This document shows positions 14,062 to 14,277 of a stretch of 14,277 bases of DNA, in pieces. The position numbers were made by a program, and so were the translations under genes. The stretch's first letter is position 1; each line of letters starts with the position of its first letter. The DNA is from Clostridia bacterium (GTDB taxonomy: Bacteria; Bacillota; DSM-521; Neomoorellales; Neomoorellaceae). Under the pieces are notes generated by a model. It did no database searches. It saw nothing but the letters and a program-made list of their open reading frames with translations, and had not been told where the DNA came from. The DNA lies in the NCBI GenBank assembly GCA_012727745.1, contig JAAYGJ010000005.1:1-14277 (forward strand). Direction: 5' to 3'.

Positions 14062-14277
14062 TTTTTTTGGATACGGCTAATATTTTAATATCGTCATTAA
14101 CATTTTTCTTTAGAAATCCACCTAAAGCCCACGTGGGATGACCTGGAAAAGGCAATCGCGGAGGGAAAACGTACCAGCTCGATTGTCTCAGTATCGGTCT
14201 TCCATCAGAGCCATTGACGCGACAGCAATACCGTGTGCAGTTATGAGCTGGCGTATCTGGCACACTAACCCGATTCA
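14062..14277. other. Right-edge region, no gene called
   Basis: Several overlapping frames are open to the window edge. On +, a frame without a start (about 14099-14214) reads HLKPTWDDLEKAIAEGKR and on to HQSH then TGA. On -, a frame ends at TGA 14188-14190 and reads RQLITAHGIAVASMALMEDR, which could be the tail of a gene entering from the right. A 70-residue - frame (14051-14263) looks like a shadow. I cannot decide between them. Confidence 0.3.

Noticed and set aside
14051..14263. A 70-codon - strand frame overlapping the end of the DUF4173-like gene
   Set aside because: It has no ribosome site, is rich in Pro, Arg and Cys as in shadow frames, and overlaps the 3' end of a real gene.

Overview
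This window reads as a chromosomal segment of an anaerobic, low-GC-lineage Gram-positive bacterium of the class Clostridia (Peptococcaceae/Moorella-like by inference). The grounds are the AGGAGG-type ribosome sites, the frequent GTG/TTG starts, the C5 heme pathway with a fused CobA-HemD, and a DUF2975/XRE/DUF4173-type gene trio. No taxonomic marker such as rRNA is present.

Layout. (1) Positions 1-3350 hold the tail of an unidentified + strand gene, a family 2 glycosyltransferase on the - strand with a good sigma-A promoter, and two consecutive - strand genes that are each broken by one in-frame stop codon. The first of these is a HemN-family radical SAM protein (TAA at 1412-1414). The second is a lipoprotein-anchored staphylococcal-nuclease-type enzyme (TGA at 3066-3068). 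An imperfect tandem repeat with paired arms lies between them. (2) Positions 3324-4202 form a gene-poor stretch of about 880 bases. It carries a two-repeat orphan CRISPR array, a clear - strand terminator, a second hairpin and a 12-bp inverted repeat. (3) Positions 4203-11735 are one - strand tetrapyrrole operon. In transcription order it contains a cobalamin riboswitch, the C-terminal half of a CbiK-type cobaltochelatase, a precorrin-2 dehydrogenase, hemA, hemC, cobA-hemD, hemB, hemL, and a 30-residue stub that begins like cbiL. (4) Positions 11763-14061 are a divergent + strand unit: a DUF2975-like membrane protein, a small XRE/Cro-type regulator and a DUF4173-like membrane protein.

How the genes work together. 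HemA and HemL turn glutamyl-tRNA into 5-aminolevulinate. HemB, HemC and HemD build uroporphyrinogen III. CobA methylates it to precorrin-2, and the Met8/SirC-type enzyme oxidises that to sirohydrochlorin, the branch point to siroheme, heme (via siroheme) and cobalamin. The riboswitch ties the whole trunk to cellular B12.

The most striking observation is that the cobalamin-specific parts at both ends of this operon look decayed. The cobaltochelatase lacks its N-terminal half and both metal-binding histidines, and the cbiL-like gene stops after about 30 codons. Together with the two nonsense-interrupted genes and the remnant CRISPR array, this suggests local gene loss under a retained regulatory element. 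Sequencing or assembly error remains the main alternative for the two nonsense codons.
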